The notes: generated from the letters alone by a model not told the origin. Shown: positions 25,035-34,985, numbered from the stretch's first letter. The stretch: 64,000 bases of DNA from Saprospiraceae bacterium (GCA_020629965.1 JAHDCG010000005.1:1-64000); one strand, 5' to 3'. Made by a program: numbers and translations.

Positions 25035-28000
25035 ATGAAGTACACGTTTACATTCGCTTTCCTCCTTGTTTTATTGGCTTTTTTCGAGCTGCAACTCAAC
25101 GCACAGGACTACCTGATGAGCAATGACGACATCTCGGATTGCAGCGGCTTTTTCCTCGACAGCGGCGGCAACGGCTCCTACGGTGCCGATGAAGATTTGG
25201 AAACCACCATCTGCGCCGACGGCGTCGCCGGCTCGGGCACCCACGTACAACTCGTGTTTTCGGGTTCGGAGTTTGCCGACGGTGATATTATCTGTTTTTA
25301 CGACGGAGAAGATACCGCCGCCCCGCTGCTTGCCTGCAATACCGATTTTTTAGACGGTACTTTTATTATTCAGGCAACTGCCGTCAACACGAGCGGCTGC
25401 GTGACCGTGACTTTCAGCTCCGACGGCATCGATGAGGCCTCCGGTTGGGAAGCCGACATGAATTGTGAAGCCGCCTGTCAGCAAATCATCGCAAGTATTT
25501 CGATGAGCGACCCCGAAATCATGCCCGCCGATACGGGCTACATCGACATTTGCCCGGGCGACCGCGTCTTTTTGACCGGTATGGGCACCTACCCGCAAAA
25601 CGGCGAAGTGTACGAACACAGCGATTTGACCTCTTCGTTCGCTTGGGATTTCGGCGACGGTATTCAGGGCGTCGGTCCGAATGTAGTGCATACTTTCGAC
25701 GAGCCGGGCGGTTACGTCATGCAGTTAAAAATCACGGACGTCGAAGGCTGTGAAAATAATAACTTCATTTCGCAGCGGGTGCGCGTCAGCCCCTACCCTG
25801 TCTTTGAAGAAGGTGCCGCGCTGCCGGCGGAAATTTGTTTCGGCGACACCGTTAACATTCGCTCGGATATTTCAGCGACGGATACGACTTTTAACGTCAG
25901 CGCAACGGCGGGCACAGGCGGCTTCCAAACCGAACAAACCCGCTCCGACTCTTTGGCATTGCCCGACGGTACAGGGGCTTCTTACGAAACGAGTGTGAGT
26001 TTTACCGATTTCTCGCCCGGTCAGGTTTTGACCAACGTCGAGGATATTGTCGGTATTTGTGTCAATATGGAACACTCTTGGCTGCGGGATTTAGAAATCC
26101 GATTGCGCTGCCCCGACGGCACGGAAGTCATTTTACACGACCACCCCGGCGCGTTCGGCGGTGAGGTCTTTTTAGGAGAACCCAACGAGAGTGACAGCGG
26201 TGCCAATCCTATTCCGGGTGTCGGCTACGATTACTGCTGGACGGAAAATGCGCCTAATCCCACCTGGATTGACTACTGCAATACGAGTGCTGTCGGCACT
26301 TTGCCCGTTGCGGACTACTCTCCTTACAACAGTCTTTCCGCCTTTTTGGGCTGCCCGCTCAACGGCGAATGGACCATCATCGTCACCGACCTGTGGGGCG
26401 GCGATAACGGCTACATTTTTTCTTGGGGCATCGAATTTGCGCAAGACCTCTACCCGACCATCGAGACTTTCAGCCCGGTATTCGAGGAGTGGGGCTGGCA
26501 AGACAATCCGAGCATTTTCTTTAATACGCCCGACTCCATTTCCGCGATGCCGAATGCGGGTACGGCTTCTTATACTTTTGAAACGCTCAACAGTTTCGGC
26601 TGCGCTTTCGATACCACTTTTCAACTGACCGTACTGCCGAAAACGCATCCCGACTGCTACGAATGTCAGCAACAATTGACTCCGGCGGCGGATACCATTA
26701 TTTGCGTCGGCGAAACGGTGGCATTTAACGTCAGCGGCGAAGCGGTCAATCAAGACTCGGTGACTTTCGAAACCGTTCCGAATTATCCTTTGGGCAATCC
26801 CAATCACCCGCCCGCGAATGCTTATTTCTCCGAAATCGCAATCAACAGCGTCTCGCCCGCCCAAATCATCGACCCGACCGTCGATATTATTTCGGTGTGC
26901 GTCGATTTTGAAACAAATTGGAACAGCGACATCCAAATGATACTCGTCACGCCCGACGGTGAGCAACTCGAACTCTCGACCAACAACGGCGGCAGCGGCG
27001 ACAACTACGAAAATACCTGCTTTACCCCCACGGCAACGACCGATATCACGGCGGGCACCTCGCCTTTCCTCGGTAATTATCAACCCGAAGGCGACTGGAA
27101 CGACCTCATCGGCGAAAACAGCAACGGCACCTGGGCACTCAAAATAAGCGACGCCGGCGGTCAGCAAATGGGTATGCTGCGCTCTTGGTCTATTACTTTC
27201 AACGCCGAAAACGACGTGCAATACGTTTGGACACCGCCCGTGGATTTGAGTTGCATCCTCTGCCCCGACCCGACCGCTGCGCCCGCCGCTACGGTCGATT
27301 ACACCGTCACCTCCGTCGATAGCTACGGCTGCGCGGCCGAAGACGATGTCAGAGTAGAAGTCGTGGACGAAATACCCGCACCCGTCGTCGATTGCGATAC
27401 GGATGTGGACTCGGGTACTTTCTTTTTGGAATGGGATACGGTAAACGGTATCACCGAATACGAAATCAACCTCGGCGGGGGCTGGATGCCGATTTCGGGT
27501 ACGGAATTTTCGCAAAGCGGCTTCGACATCGGCGATGTTATCGACTACGAAATCAGAGCGGTTTTTCCCGACGGCAATTGCGGCACGGCGACTTTAAATT
27601 CAAGTTGTGAAATGTTGTTTGACTGCGATTTTGTCATCAGCTCGGGCGACGGTACGAGCATGGGTAATGTCGATTGCGACGGCAGTTGCGATGCGGTCGT
27701 TTCGGTCTCCGTCATGGATGCCATGCAACCGGTCGTTTACACCATTTTAAACAATGACACGGGCGAAATGTCCACGCAGGGTTTCGGTCAGTTTACGGGA
27801 TTATGCCCCGGCGCATACACTTTCTCGGCGACCGACGGCAACGACTGTACCTCTTCTTTCGACTATCTCGTAGTTGCCCCCGACCCGATTATGACCACGG
27901 CAACCGACATCAACAACGTCAGTTGTAACGGCGGAAACGACGGCTCGGCAACGGTCAGTGCCACAGGCGGCAACGGCGATTTTACTTACGAATGGAACGA

Positions 28001-30077
28001 CCCGCTCGCGCAAACCGGACCGACGGCAACACTTTTGACCGCCGGCAGCTACACCGTTACCGCCACGGATGTGGTCGGCTGCGAAGAATTTTTCCAAATC
28101 GTCATCACCGAACCGACCGAACTGACCACCACGACCGCCGTGAGCAATGTCTCTTGCACGGGCGACAATACGGGCAGCATCGTTATCACCCCGGCGGGCG
28201 GCACCGCGCCTTACACCATTGCATGGCAGGACGTCCCCGACGGAAATAATCTTTTTGCCGGCATTTACACGGCAACGGTCACGGATGTTAATTCCTGCGA
28301 AACTATTGTCACCGAAACCATCGACGAGCCGGCGGAGCCTTTGACCGTCGAACTGACGCAAACTTTTATCTCTTGTTTTGAAACCGACGAGAGCAGTGCC
28401 CTCGCCGTTCCGAGCGGCGGCACGGGCGATTACACTTATGCTTGGGACAACGGCGACAACACGGCGGAAGCCACAAATCTTACCTTCGGCGACCACAATG
28501 TAACCGTTACCGACGAAAACAACTGCCAAGTCGTACAAACGATTTCTGTCACGCAGCTCGAAGAATTGATACCGAATATCTCGGTTGCACCGACCTCTTG
28601 CAGCGGCGCGGACGACGGAAATGCGGTCGTCAACTTTACGGAAGGCGGCGTCGGCACCCCTTTGGATATGCTGCAATACGCGTGGAGCAACGGTTCGGAT
28701 ATGATAACGGCGAGCAACCTTTCCGGCGGCGAAATCATTGTTACGATTACCGATGCGCAGGGCTGTGTCGGTATGGCGAGCAATACGATTACGACCCCGG
28801 AAACGATAGAAATCGAAACCGCTTTTACCCTGCCTTTGTGTGCGGGCGAAGCAACCGGCACGGCAAGCGTTGCCAACGTCATTAACGGCTCGGGTGATGT
28901 AGAATACCTCTGGGATGCTGCGGCGGGCAATCAAACGACGGCAACGGCAACGAATCTGGAAGCGGGTACTTACAGCGTGACAGCGACCGACGGCGGCAAC
29001 TGTACGGCAGAAGCCACGATTACCGTCACCGAACCCGAAGCCCTCAGCCTGGAATTTGCGACGACGGATAACGACTGCTTCGGCGAGTTTGCAGGTACGG
29101 CAACCGCGACCGCAGCGGGCGGTACGGGCAGCCTCACTTACCTGTGGGAAAACGGCGAAACCGGTTCGACTATCGAAAATTTATTTGTCGGTACTTACGA
29201 AGTCACCGTAGTCGATGCCAACGACTGCCGCCTGATTGACAGCACGACTATTCTCCAACCCGGCCCCTTGGAAGCGGATATTTTGACGGAAGATGTCAAT
29301 TGTTTCGGCAACCGCAACGGCTCGGTGACGGCCGTTCCGCTCGGAGGCACGGCTCCTTTCCGTTACAGCCTCAACGGCGAAAACTTTAACGGGTCGAGTA
29401 CGCAAATCGGACTGACGGCGGGCGATTACACCATTTTCATCGAAGATGCGAATGAATGTGTGAACACCTTCGAGTTCCGCATCGAAGAACCGGATGCTTT
29501 GGAACTTTTTGTCGAAACCGAAACGGGAGAAACGCTGCTCGACGGCGACGAAACGCTGTTGATTTTGGGCGACTCCATCGAGTTGCAGGGCATGACCGAC
29601 AACGCACAGGGCGCTACGGTTTACACTTGGCAAGAGCCGTATTTCGGTACGCTGAATTGGTTTAACGAAGCCGACAGCTCTATCGTCCGCTCGAATACGC
29701 AAAATACGCTTTTCTACAAATTAGCCGTGGTCGATGAAGCCGGCTGTACCGATGATTTACAAATCCGGGTGCGCGTTATCAAAGAACGCGTAGTGCTCGT
29801 ACCGACGGGCTTTTCTCCGAACGGCAACAGCCAAAACCGCACACTGCGGGTGCACGGAAAAGAAGGCACGACCATCGACGTTTTTCGCGTCTATGACCGC
29901 TGGGGCGAATTGATGTACGAGACAAGCGAATTCCCCGTCAACTCGAATGCGGTGGGCTGGGACGGTACTTTCCGAGGTAAAGAAATGCCGGCGGGCGTGT
30001 ACGTTTGGTATTTGGAAGCCCGCTATATCGACGGAAATACGGAGACGTTTAAGGGGAACAGTACTTTGGTACGTTAG
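25035..30077 (+). CDS. SprB-like giant adhesin with CUB, PKD, P-domains, SprB repeats and T9SS type B CTD
   Basis: The 1680-aa surface protein has a signal peptide (1-23, ending LNAQ), a CUB-like domain (about 35-145), a PKD domain (SSFAWDFGDGIQGVGPNVVH, about 205-235) and two proprotein-convertase-type P-domains (about 330-470 and 575-725). About eight SprB-type repeats of 70-80 residues follow (for example VSCNGGNDGSATVSATGGNG, each ending near a conserved TEP). The end is a type B module (PTGFSPNGNSQNR, YDRWGELMYET, WDGTFRGKEMPAGVYVWYL, terminal STLVR). SprB-type adhesins move along the surface during gliding. The SprF-like gene behind it supports this role. Confidence 0.92.
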   Translation: MKYTFTFAFLLVLLAFFELQLNAQDYLMSNDDISDCSGFFLDSGGNGSYGADEDLETTICADGVAGSGTHVQLVFSGSEFADGDIICFYDGEDTAAPLLACNTDFLDGTFIIQATAVNTSGCVTVTFSSDGIDEASGWEADMNCEAACQQIIASISMSDPEIMPADTGYIDICPGDRVFLTGMGTYPQNGEVYEHSDLTSSFAWDFGDGIQGVGPNVVHTFDEPGGYVMQLKITDVEGCENNNFISQRVRVSPYPVFEEGAALPAEICFGDTVNIRSDISATDTTFNVSATAGTGGFQTEQTRSDSLALPDGTGASYETSVSFTDFSPGQVLTNVEDIVGICVNMEHSWLRDLEIRLRCPDGTEVILHDHPGAFGGEVFLGEPNESDSGANPIPGVGYDYCWTENAPNPTWIDYCNTSAVGTLPVADYSPYNSLSAFLGCPLNGEWTIIVTDLWGGDNGYIFSWGIEFAQDLYPTIETFSPVFEEWGWQDNPSIFFNTPDSISAMPNAGTASYTFETLNSFGCAFDTTFQLTVLPKTHPDCYECQQQLTPAADTIICVGETVAFNVSGEAVNQDSVTFETVPNYPLGNPNHPPANAYFSEIAINSVSPAQIIDPTVDIISVCVDFETNWNSDIQMILVTPDGEQLELSTNNGGSGDNYENTCFTPTATTDITAGTSPFLGNYQPEGDWNDLIGENSNGTWALKISDAGGQQMGMLRSWSITFNAENDVQYVWTPPVDLSCILCPDPTAAPAATVDYTVTSVDSYGCAAEDDVRVEVVDEIPAPVVDCDTDVDSGTFFLEWDTVNGITEYEINLGGGWMPISGTEFSQSGFDIGDVIDYEIRAVFPDGNCGTATLNSSCEMLFDCDFVISSGDGTSMGNVDCDGSCDAVVSVSVMDAMQPVVYTILNNDTGEMSTQGFGQFTGLCPGAYTFSATDGNDCTSSFDYLVVAPDPIMTTATDINNVSCNGGNDGSATVSATGGNGDFTYEWNDPLAQTGPTATLLTAGSYTVTATDVVGCEEFFQIVITEPTELTTTTAVSNVSCTGDNTGSIVITPAGGTAPYTIAWQDVPDGNNLFAGIYTATVTDVNSCETIVTETIDEPAEPLTVELTQTFISCFETDESSALAVPSGGTGDYTYAWDNGDNTAEATNLTFGDHNVTVTDENNCQVVQTISVTQLEELIPNISVAPTSCSGADDGNAVVNFTEGGVGTPLDMLQYAWSNGSDMITASNLSGGEIIVTITDAQGCVGMASNTITTPETIEIETAFTLPLCAGEATGTASVANVINGSGDVEYLWDAAAGNQTTATATNLEAGTYSVTATDGGNCTAEATITVTEPEALSLEFATTDNDCFGEFAGTATATAAGGTGSLTYLWENGETGSTIENLFVGTYEVTVVDANDCRLIDSTTILQPGPLEADILTEDVNCFGNRNGSVTAVPLGGTAPFRYSLNGENFNGSSTQIGLTAGDYTIFIEDANECVNTFEFRIEEPDALELFVETETGETLLDGDETLLILGDSIELQGMTDNAQGATVYTWQEPYFGTLNWFNEADSSIVRSNTQNTLFYKLAVVDEAGCTDDLQIRVRVIKERVVLVPTGFSPNGNSQNRTLRVHGKEGTTIDVFRVYDRWGELMYETSEFPVNSNAVGWDGTFRGKEMPAGVYVWYLEARYIDGNTETFKGNSTLVR

Positions 30078-30303
30078 AGTTGGTTGGAGTTGGTTTGAGT
30101 AGTCGGAATGGTTGGATGCGCTTTAAATTTAGAATCGAATCTTAAATTCGCAGACGTCTCCCCCGTCAACCGTCAACCGATTTATCCAACAACCGACAAA
30201 ATCCAAAAGAGCTTTCGGTATATTCCTCATTTTTTCCTAATATTACCATTGAAAATTATTCGACTTTGTTTTCGGAATTTTTATCCGTTTAAGACTATTT
30301 AAA

Positions 30304-31374
30304 ATGAAAAAAAATTTACACCATATTTTATCGACACTCGGCTGCTTGGTTTGTGTTTTATTTTTTGTGAATGAAGCACAGGCGCAAGACCCGCAATTTT
30401 CTCAATTTTACGCGGCACCGACGCAAACCAATCCGGCACTGACGGGGGTTTTTGACGGTCGCTTTCGCGTCAATATGAACTACCGCGAGCAGTGGGCGAG
30501 CATTATCAACGATGCGCCGTTTCGCACGGTGTCGGGCAGTTTTGAAATGCGCCACAACGTCGGTCGCAATGACTTTTTGAGCTACGGCGTGACCGTGTTG
30601 CGCGATGAAGCGGGCGACTCCGACTACACGCGCAGTCAGGGTGTGCTGGGCGTGTCGTACATGAAACAACTCTCGGGCGGTCGCTACGGCGGCGGCACGC
30701 AGTTTTTGGTGGCGGGCGCACAGGTCGGCGGCGGTCAGCACGCCATCGAGGGCGATAATTTGTGGTTTTCCAGCCAATACGACATCGGCAGCGAGACCAT
30801 CGACTTTGGTGCGCCGAGCGGCGAAATGCTGAACTCAATGAGTGATTTTTACCTCGACTTTAACGCCGGACTGATGTGGTACGCCGTTTTTGACGACAAC
30901 ATGAGCATCTACGCCGGCGGTGCATTGCACCACATCAACGCGCCGAAAGTCAGCTTTTTCGACAGCGGTGACGCGGGCGAAATCAACATGAAATGGAGCG
31001 GTCAAATCGGCGGTGAGTTGCCCTTGACCCGTGAATTGAGCATCTTGCCGGCGGCCATCGTCATCGGTCAGGGACCTTCGATGAATACAATCTTCGGTAC
31101 GAACTTCCGCTATACCAACCGCGACTGGCGCGAGGTCGCTATCCGTGCGGGACTGTGGGGAAATTTGGTGAATAACCTCGACTCGGGTTTGAGTTTTCCG
31201 TCGATGATTTACACGGCGGTCTTGGAAATGGGACGTTGGAATGTCGGTCTGAGCTACGATGTGAATGCGGGTTCTTTGACAGCACCGACCAACTCGCGCG
31301 GTGCATTCGAGATTTCTGCTTCTTACGTGCATCCGGCGCAGCGGAAGTTGAAGGTGAAATGCCCGAAGCTTTGA
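30304..31374 (+). CDS. PorP/SprF family type IX secretion membrane protein
   Basis: The 356-aa protein has a signal peptide ending in AQAQ, then the family opening DPQFSQFYAAPTQTNPALTG, followed by amphipathic strands of an outer-membrane beta-barrel. In Flavobacterium, SprF is encoded next to SprB and is needed for its export. The same arrangement with the 1680-aa SprB-like protein points to a dedicated partner. It differs clearly from the porP gene at 42015. GT-rich repeats lie on both sides of the spacer 30078-30303 and after the stop. Confidence 0.9.
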   Translation: MKKNLHHILSTLGCLVCVLFFVNEAQAQDPQFSQFYAAPTQTNPALTGVFDGRFRVNMNYREQWASIINDAPFRTVSGSFEMRHNVGRNDFLSYGVTVLRDEAGDSDYTRSQGVLGVSYMKQLSGGRYGGGTQFLVAGAQVGGGQHAIEGDNLWFSSQYDIGSETIDFGAPSGEMLNSMSDFYLDFNAGLMWYAVFDDNMSIYAGGALHHINAPKVSFFDSGDAGEINMKWSGQIGGELPLTRELSILPAAIVIGQGPSMNTIFGTNFRYTNRDWREVAIRAGLWGNLVNNLDSGLSFPSMIYTAVLEMGRWNVGLSYDVNAGSLTAPTNSRGAFEISASYVHPAQRKLKVKCPKL

Positions 31375-31375
31375 T

Positions 31376-31412
31376 TGGTTGATGGTTGGCAGTTGATGGT
31401 TGATAGACGGGA
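31376..31412 (+). repeat. post-stop GT-rich heptamer tract
   Basis: GGTTGAT, GGTTGGC, AGTTGAT, GGTTGAT units start just behind the stop codon. Confidence 0.65.
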
Positions 31413-31484
31413 ATGTTCTTGAAACCTGAAATTTTACGGAAAACGGCGATGGACTTTGATGTTTGTCGCCGTTTTTTCGTTGCC

Positions 31485-31516
31485 CGCACCGTAGCATCGA
31501 CTTTAGTCGATTGGCT
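31485..31516. repeat. REP-like element, copy 1
   Basis: It contains the palindrome ATCGACTTTAGTCGAT within a longer conserved context (GCACCGTAGC before, TGGCT after). Confidence 0.7.
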
Positions 31517-31551
31517 AATTAGACGGCAGGCATCTCTTCTGCTTTTCTGTT

Positions 31552-32100
31552 TCAAATCTCTCCCCTGTCCCGCAATATTTTCGCTTTTAACAAACCAATC
31601 ATCGCCAATGAGCAGGTAATCTCGCCGCGCATCACCATTTCTACGGCTTCGTCCAACGGCACTTTTTTGACTTGCAATTCTTCCGTGTCTTCGGGATTAG
31701 CCTCGCCGAAGGTCAGACCCTGCGCGATATAGACCACTCCCCTTTCGTCCGTCACCGAATTGCTGGTCGCCAAGTCGCCGATTTTTTGCCACTTCTCGGC
31801 AATGATGCCCGTTTCTTCCTGCAATTCTCGCTTGGCACTTTCCAAAGGCTCGTTGCCCAACGGCCCTCCGCCTTCGGGTATCTCCCAGGTGTATTCCTCC
31901 ATCGTGTAGCGATATTGCCCGACGAGCCAAGTGTTGTAGTCTTCATCCAGAGGCACGATGCCGATTGCCAAATTTTTAAAATGCACGACACCGTAAATGC
32001 CTGCGCCGCCGGCGGGATTGAGGACTTCGCGGTGCGTGACTTTTATCCACGGGTTGTCGTAAACTTCTGTTTTGTCGAGGGTTTTCCACGGGTTTTTCAT
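31552..32100 (-). CDS. NUDIX hydrolase, ADP-ribose pyrophosphatase type
   Basis: The 182-aa protein has a clear Nudix box, GGGPLGNEPLESAKRELQEE followed by TG (about 95-116). Upstream elements WIKVTHREVLNPAGG and YRYTMEEYTWEIPEGG are typical of ADP-sugar pyrophosphatases. It cleaves nucleoside diphosphate compounds such as ADP-ribose to AMP plus a phosphorylated sugar. Single gene; its coding-strand leader is a C/A-rich repeat (32131-32200). Confidence 0.92.
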   Translation of the reverse strand: MKNPWKTLDKTEVYDNPWIKVTHREVLNPAGGAGIYGVVHFKNLAIGIVPLDEDYNTWLVGQYRYTMEEYTWEIPEGGGPLGNEPLESAKRELQEETGIIAEKWQKIGDLATSNSVTDERGVVYIAQGLTFGEANPEDTEELQVKKVPLDEAVEMVMRGEITCSLAMIGLLKAKILRDRGEI

Positions 32101-32130
32101 TGTAAAAAAGGTTTGATTTGTTAATATTGT

Positions 32131-32200
32131 TTGAGTTTGTTTGAGTGGTTTGAGTTCGTTGGAATGGTTTGAGTTTGTTGGAATGGTTTGAGTCGTTATT
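32131..32200 (-). repeat. 9-10 bp degenerate tract before the NUDIX gene
   Basis: On the plus strand TTTGAGTTTG / TTGGAATGG units alternate; the coding strand therefore reads CAAACTCAAACC. A longer-unit cousin of the heptamer tracts; a similar one follows the adhesin at 30075-30112. Confidence 0.6.
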
Positions 32201-32252
32201 TTGATTTGAAGCCGTTTTTAAATTCAATACGGCTGCCCCCGTCAACCGTCAA

Positions 32253-33017
32253 CTAAATATACCCCTTCGCTTTATAAGCCGCAATCCCGAACCATTCTTT
32301 CAATAAAACTTTCCAAAAAATCAAGGCTTTGTCGTCGGGCAAAAGATAGCGATACGGAGACCAAGACCACTTTTCGACACTGAAATCCGTAGGGAAAAAG
32401 TCGGCTTTCAATCCCGCTTTCTTGGCAATTAAACGACTGCGCGGCACGTGAAAAGCAGAAGTGATAATAAGCACCGAACCGCCGCCGGTTTGGTCTATCA
32501 ACTTTTTGGAATACAGAAAGTTTTCGTAAGTATTGCGGGCTTCCGACTCGATGATAATGTCGGTTTTCGGAATGCCGATGCGCTGAAACCAGGCGGCAGT
32601 CAGCAGGGCTTCGTTTTCGTCGCCGCCGATGATGCGCCCGTCACCGCCGGAGAGTATAATTTTTTTGATTTTGCCTTGTCCGTATAAATCTAACGCGTGG
32701 GTCAGGCGATTGGGTTGCCAACCTAAATTTAAGCGGTCGGCATTATTTTCGCCGTCCAAATCGGAAAAACCGCCCAAAATCAAACCGTATTCGTACTCCT
32801 GCAAATCGGCGACGGGCACGGCGGGGGCTTCGTACAGTCTCGCCGCAAAATCCGCAATTAACGGCGAAGTAAAAAATATCAACAGCCCGACTCCTATGCG
32901 CAAGGCGCGTCCTTTTCGTTGCGGCTTTTTGGAAAATAAAGCAACGATAAACAGAGAAACTATCCAGTTGAGCGGCTGAATGAGGAAAACGAGGAGCTTG
33001 GAGAGGAAGAAAAACAC
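32253..33017 (-). CDS. YdcF/DUF218 family membrane-anchored protein
   Basis: The start is placed at GTG 33017-33015 (MFFFLSKLLVFLIQPLNW). The ATG at 33086 would translate a repeat tract (NHQPPT) and is unlikely. Two N-terminal helices (about 1-25 and 40-58) are followed by a DUF218 domain with YGLILGGFSD (about 77-86), IILSGGDGRI, ESEARNTYENFLYS and VLIITSAFHVPRS. DUF218 proteins such as ElyC and SanA affect envelope integrity and lipid-carrier metabolism; the exact reaction is unknown. 254 aa is normal for the ElyC-like group. Confidence 0.88.
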   Translation of the reverse strand: MFFFLSKLLVFLIQPLNWIVSLFIVALFSKKPQRKGRALRIGVGLLIFFTSPLIADFAARLYEAPAVPVADLQEYEYGLILGGFSDLDGENNADRLNLGWQPNRLTHALDLYGQGKIKKIILSGGDGRIIGGDENEALLTAAWFQRIGIPKTDIIIESEARNTYENFLYSKKLIDQTGGGSVLIITSAFHVPRSRLIAKKAGLKADFFPTDFSVEKWSWSPYRYLLPDDKALIFWKVLLKEWFGIAAYKAKGYI

Positions 33018-33058
33018 TATAGTTGGTGGTTGATGGTTGGTAGTTGATGGTTGCCACG
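33018..33058 (-). repeat. pre-start heptamer tract of the ydcF-like gene
   Basis: Plus strand GTTGGTG, GTTGATG, GTTGGTA, GTTGATG; the coding strand reads CATCAAC / CACCAAC up to the GTG start, which decides the start choice. Confidence 0.7.
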
Positions 33059-33255
33059 GTAGTTTATTCAACCGATTATGTAGCAATCAAGCTTTTTCAA
33101 TTTATTCTTTCGGTAAAAGTCGATAAAATAAACGGAATACCGGACAGCTCTGAAATTTCATTTTTTTGAAATCCTAAACTCAACTATTCCGATGTCTTAA
33201 ACCTTTTAATGGTCTAAGTTACAGACGAAAATGTGATATAAGCAACAGTCACACG

Positions 33256-33300
33256 GGGAATCTAACGTCTAAAGTCTAACATCTTAAATCTCAACAATAC
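33256..33300 (+). repeat. pre-start heptamer tract before the DedA gene
   Basis: TCTAACG, TCTAAAG, TCTAACA, TCTTAAA, TCTCAAC units end at the TTG start codon. Confidence 0.65.
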
Positions 33301-33960
33301 TTGGAACAAATTCTCGACCTCATCCTGCACACCGAAGAGTTTATTACCGGCATGATTGAAAGCAATCTGACGCTGACCTACGTGCTGTTGTTTTTGATTA
33401 TTTTCAGTGAAACGGGTTTGGTGATTTTTCCTTTTTTTCCCGGCGATGCGCTGCTGATTACCGTCGGCATTATCGCGGGAGCCGGCAGTTTGAATATCTG
33501 GATACTGGTGCCGTTGTTGATTGCCGCCGCTATTTTGGGCAATGCTTCCAATTATTTTATCGGAAAATATGCGGGTAAAAGATTGATGAAAGTGCGGAGT
33601 AAAATCTTTCAGGGGTACCTCGATCGCACTTCCGAATTTTACGCCAAGCACGGAGCCAAAGCCGTCATGTATTCCCGCTTTTTTCCTATCTTTCGCACTT
33701 ACGTTCCTTTTGTGGCGGGCGTGACGCGGATGGACTTTCCGGCGTTTATGCGCTACAATATTTTCGGCGGTACGATTTGGGTATTGATTTTTACCTGGGG
33801 TATGTACATGCTCGGCGAAATTCCTTTTGTCAAAGAACATTTTCACACGATTTTTCTGTTTATTATGTTTTTGACGATTGTGCCGTTTTTATTGCGCTTT
33901 ATTAAAATGCTCGGTAAACGGCTGCGCAATGTCACCGCCGAGACACCAAAGAACGGGTGA
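33301..33960 (+). CDS. DedA/VTT family membrane protein
   Basis: The 219-aa protein has the DedA pattern: ETGLVIFPFFPGDALLI (about 36-52), GNASNYFIGKYAGK (about 80-93), the amphipathic loop YSRFFPIFRTYVPFVAGVTR (about 123-142) and a final pair of helices. DedA proteins take part in phospholipid scrambling and undecaprenyl-phosphate recycling. Start TTG at 33301, directly behind a repeat tract. Confidence 0.92.
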   Translation: MEQILDLILHTEEFITGMIESNLTLTYVLLFLIIFSETGLVIFPFFPGDALLITVGIIAGAGSLNIWILVPLLIAAAILGNASNYFIGKYAGKRLMKVRSKIFQGYLDRTSEFYAKHGAKAVMYSRFFPIFRTYVPFVAGVTRMDFPAFMRYNIFGGTIWVLIFTWGMYMLGEIPFVKEHFHTIFLFIMFLTIVPFLLRFIKMLGKRLRNVTAETPKNG

Positions 33961-33990
33961 TAAATTTTCGTAATTTCTTAGGTCTCGGTA

Positions 33991-34074
33991 AAGGTACGAG
34001 GTACTTTTTTTCGTAAATTCAGTAGAATATCAAGATAATTCGAGTTGTTATTGAGAAAAGTACCCCGTACCTTA
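33991..34074 (+). repeat. 84-bp palindrome-ended repeat, copy B
   Basis: AAGGTACGAGGTACTT on the left, AAAGTACCCCGTACCTT on the right. It ends only 14 bp before the ATG at 34089, so the right arm would lie within the 5' UTR. Confidence 0.8.
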
Positions 34075-34088
34075 GCAAATACTTTTTT

Positions 34089-34943
34089 ATGGTAAAAATA
34101 ATCGACTGTCCGCGCGATGCGATGCAGGGTCTGAAAACCTACATTCCCGCTGCGACCAAGGCAAATTATATCAACAAACTGCTGCGTTGCGGCTTCGATA
34201 CCATCGACTTCGGCAGCTTCGTTTCGCCCAAGGCTATTCCGCAAATGCGCGATACGGCGGAGGTACTGAGTCTGCTCGATTTGAGTCAATCCGACACCGA
34301 ACTCATCGCCATTGTCGCCAATAAACGCGGCGCGGTCGATGCGGCGGCTTTCCCCGAAATCGAATATCTCGGCTACCCCTTTTCCGTTTCCGAAACCTTT
34401 CAACTGCGCAATACCAACGCTACTTTGGCGGAAAGTCTGGAGCGCGTCAAACTCATTCAGGAAATCGCCGTCAACGCCGATAAAACCCTGCTGCTCTACA
34501 TCAGTATGGGCTTCGGCAATCCTTACGGCGACGAATGGAACGCGGAAATCGTCGCCAAAGCCACCAAAGAACTCTCCAAAATCGGCATCAAAATCATTCA
34601 ACTCAGCGACACCATCGGCGTGGCGACTCCCGAAAGCATTTCCTATCTTTTCGGCAATCTATTACCTTTGTACCCCGACATCGAAATCGGCGCGCACCTG
34701 CACACCACCCCGCGCACCTGGCGCGAAAAAGTGGAAGCGGCTTACGACGCGGGCTGTCGCCGTTTCGACGGTGCCATTCGCGGTTACGGCGGTTGTCCGA
34801 TGGCAAAAGACGACCTGACGGGTAACATGCCGACGGAGCATCTGGTCTATTTTTTTGACGAAATCGGAGCGGAAACGGGGGTGGATTTATCGGAGTTCGG
34901 GAAAGTATATCAGGCGGCGGAGGCGGTTTTTCCGAAAAACTAA
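34089..34943 (+). CDS. hydroxymethylglutaryl-CoA lyase-like protein
   Basis: The 284-aa TIM-barrel of the HMGL family opens with IIDCPRDAMQGLKTYIPAAT, has the substrate/metal region STMGF-like ISMGFGNPYG, the metal motif GAHLHTT (about 197-203) and the catalytic-cysteine loop GYGGCPMAKDDLTGN (about 237-251). It would cleave HMG-CoA to acetyl-CoA and acetoacetate in leucine degradation. The start motif CPRDAMQ replaces the more common VGPRDGLQ, so a related acyl-CoA lyase activity is possible. It stands alone. Confidence 0.88.
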   Translation: MVKIIDCPRDAMQGLKTYIPAATKANYINKLLRCGFDTIDFGSFVSPKAIPQMRDTAEVLSLLDLSQSDTELIAIVANKRGAVDAAAFPEIEYLGYPFSVSETFQLRNTNATLAESLERVKLIQEIAVNADKTLLLYISMGFGNPYGDEWNAEIVAKATKELSKIGIKIIQLSDTIGVATPESISYLFGNLLPLYPDIEIGAHLHTTPRTWREKVEAAYDAGCRRFDGAIRGYGGCPMAKDDLTGNMPTEHLVYFFDEIGAETGVDLSEFGKVYQAAEAVFPKN

Positions 34944-34945
34944 GG

Positions 34946-34985
34946 CGATTTACGATTTACGATGTACGATTTACGAGGGGTTCGG
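34946..34985 (+). repeat. post-stop tract inverted to the one before ftsE
   Basis: CGATTTA / CGATGTA units ending in GAGGGG follow the stop. The inverse sequence (CCCCTCG then TAAATCG units) lies at 35968-36035, so the GNAT gene between is flanked by inverted tracts about 1 kb apart. Confidence 0.65.

Noticed and set aside
26172-27515. 447-codon minus-strand frame inside the SprB-like adhesin
   Set aside because: Shadow frame caused by codon bias; the plus frame has clear domains.
27801-28934. 377-codon minus-strand frame inside the SprB repeats
   Set aside because: Shadow of the repeat region, with repeated Arg/Gly-rich pattern and no start context.
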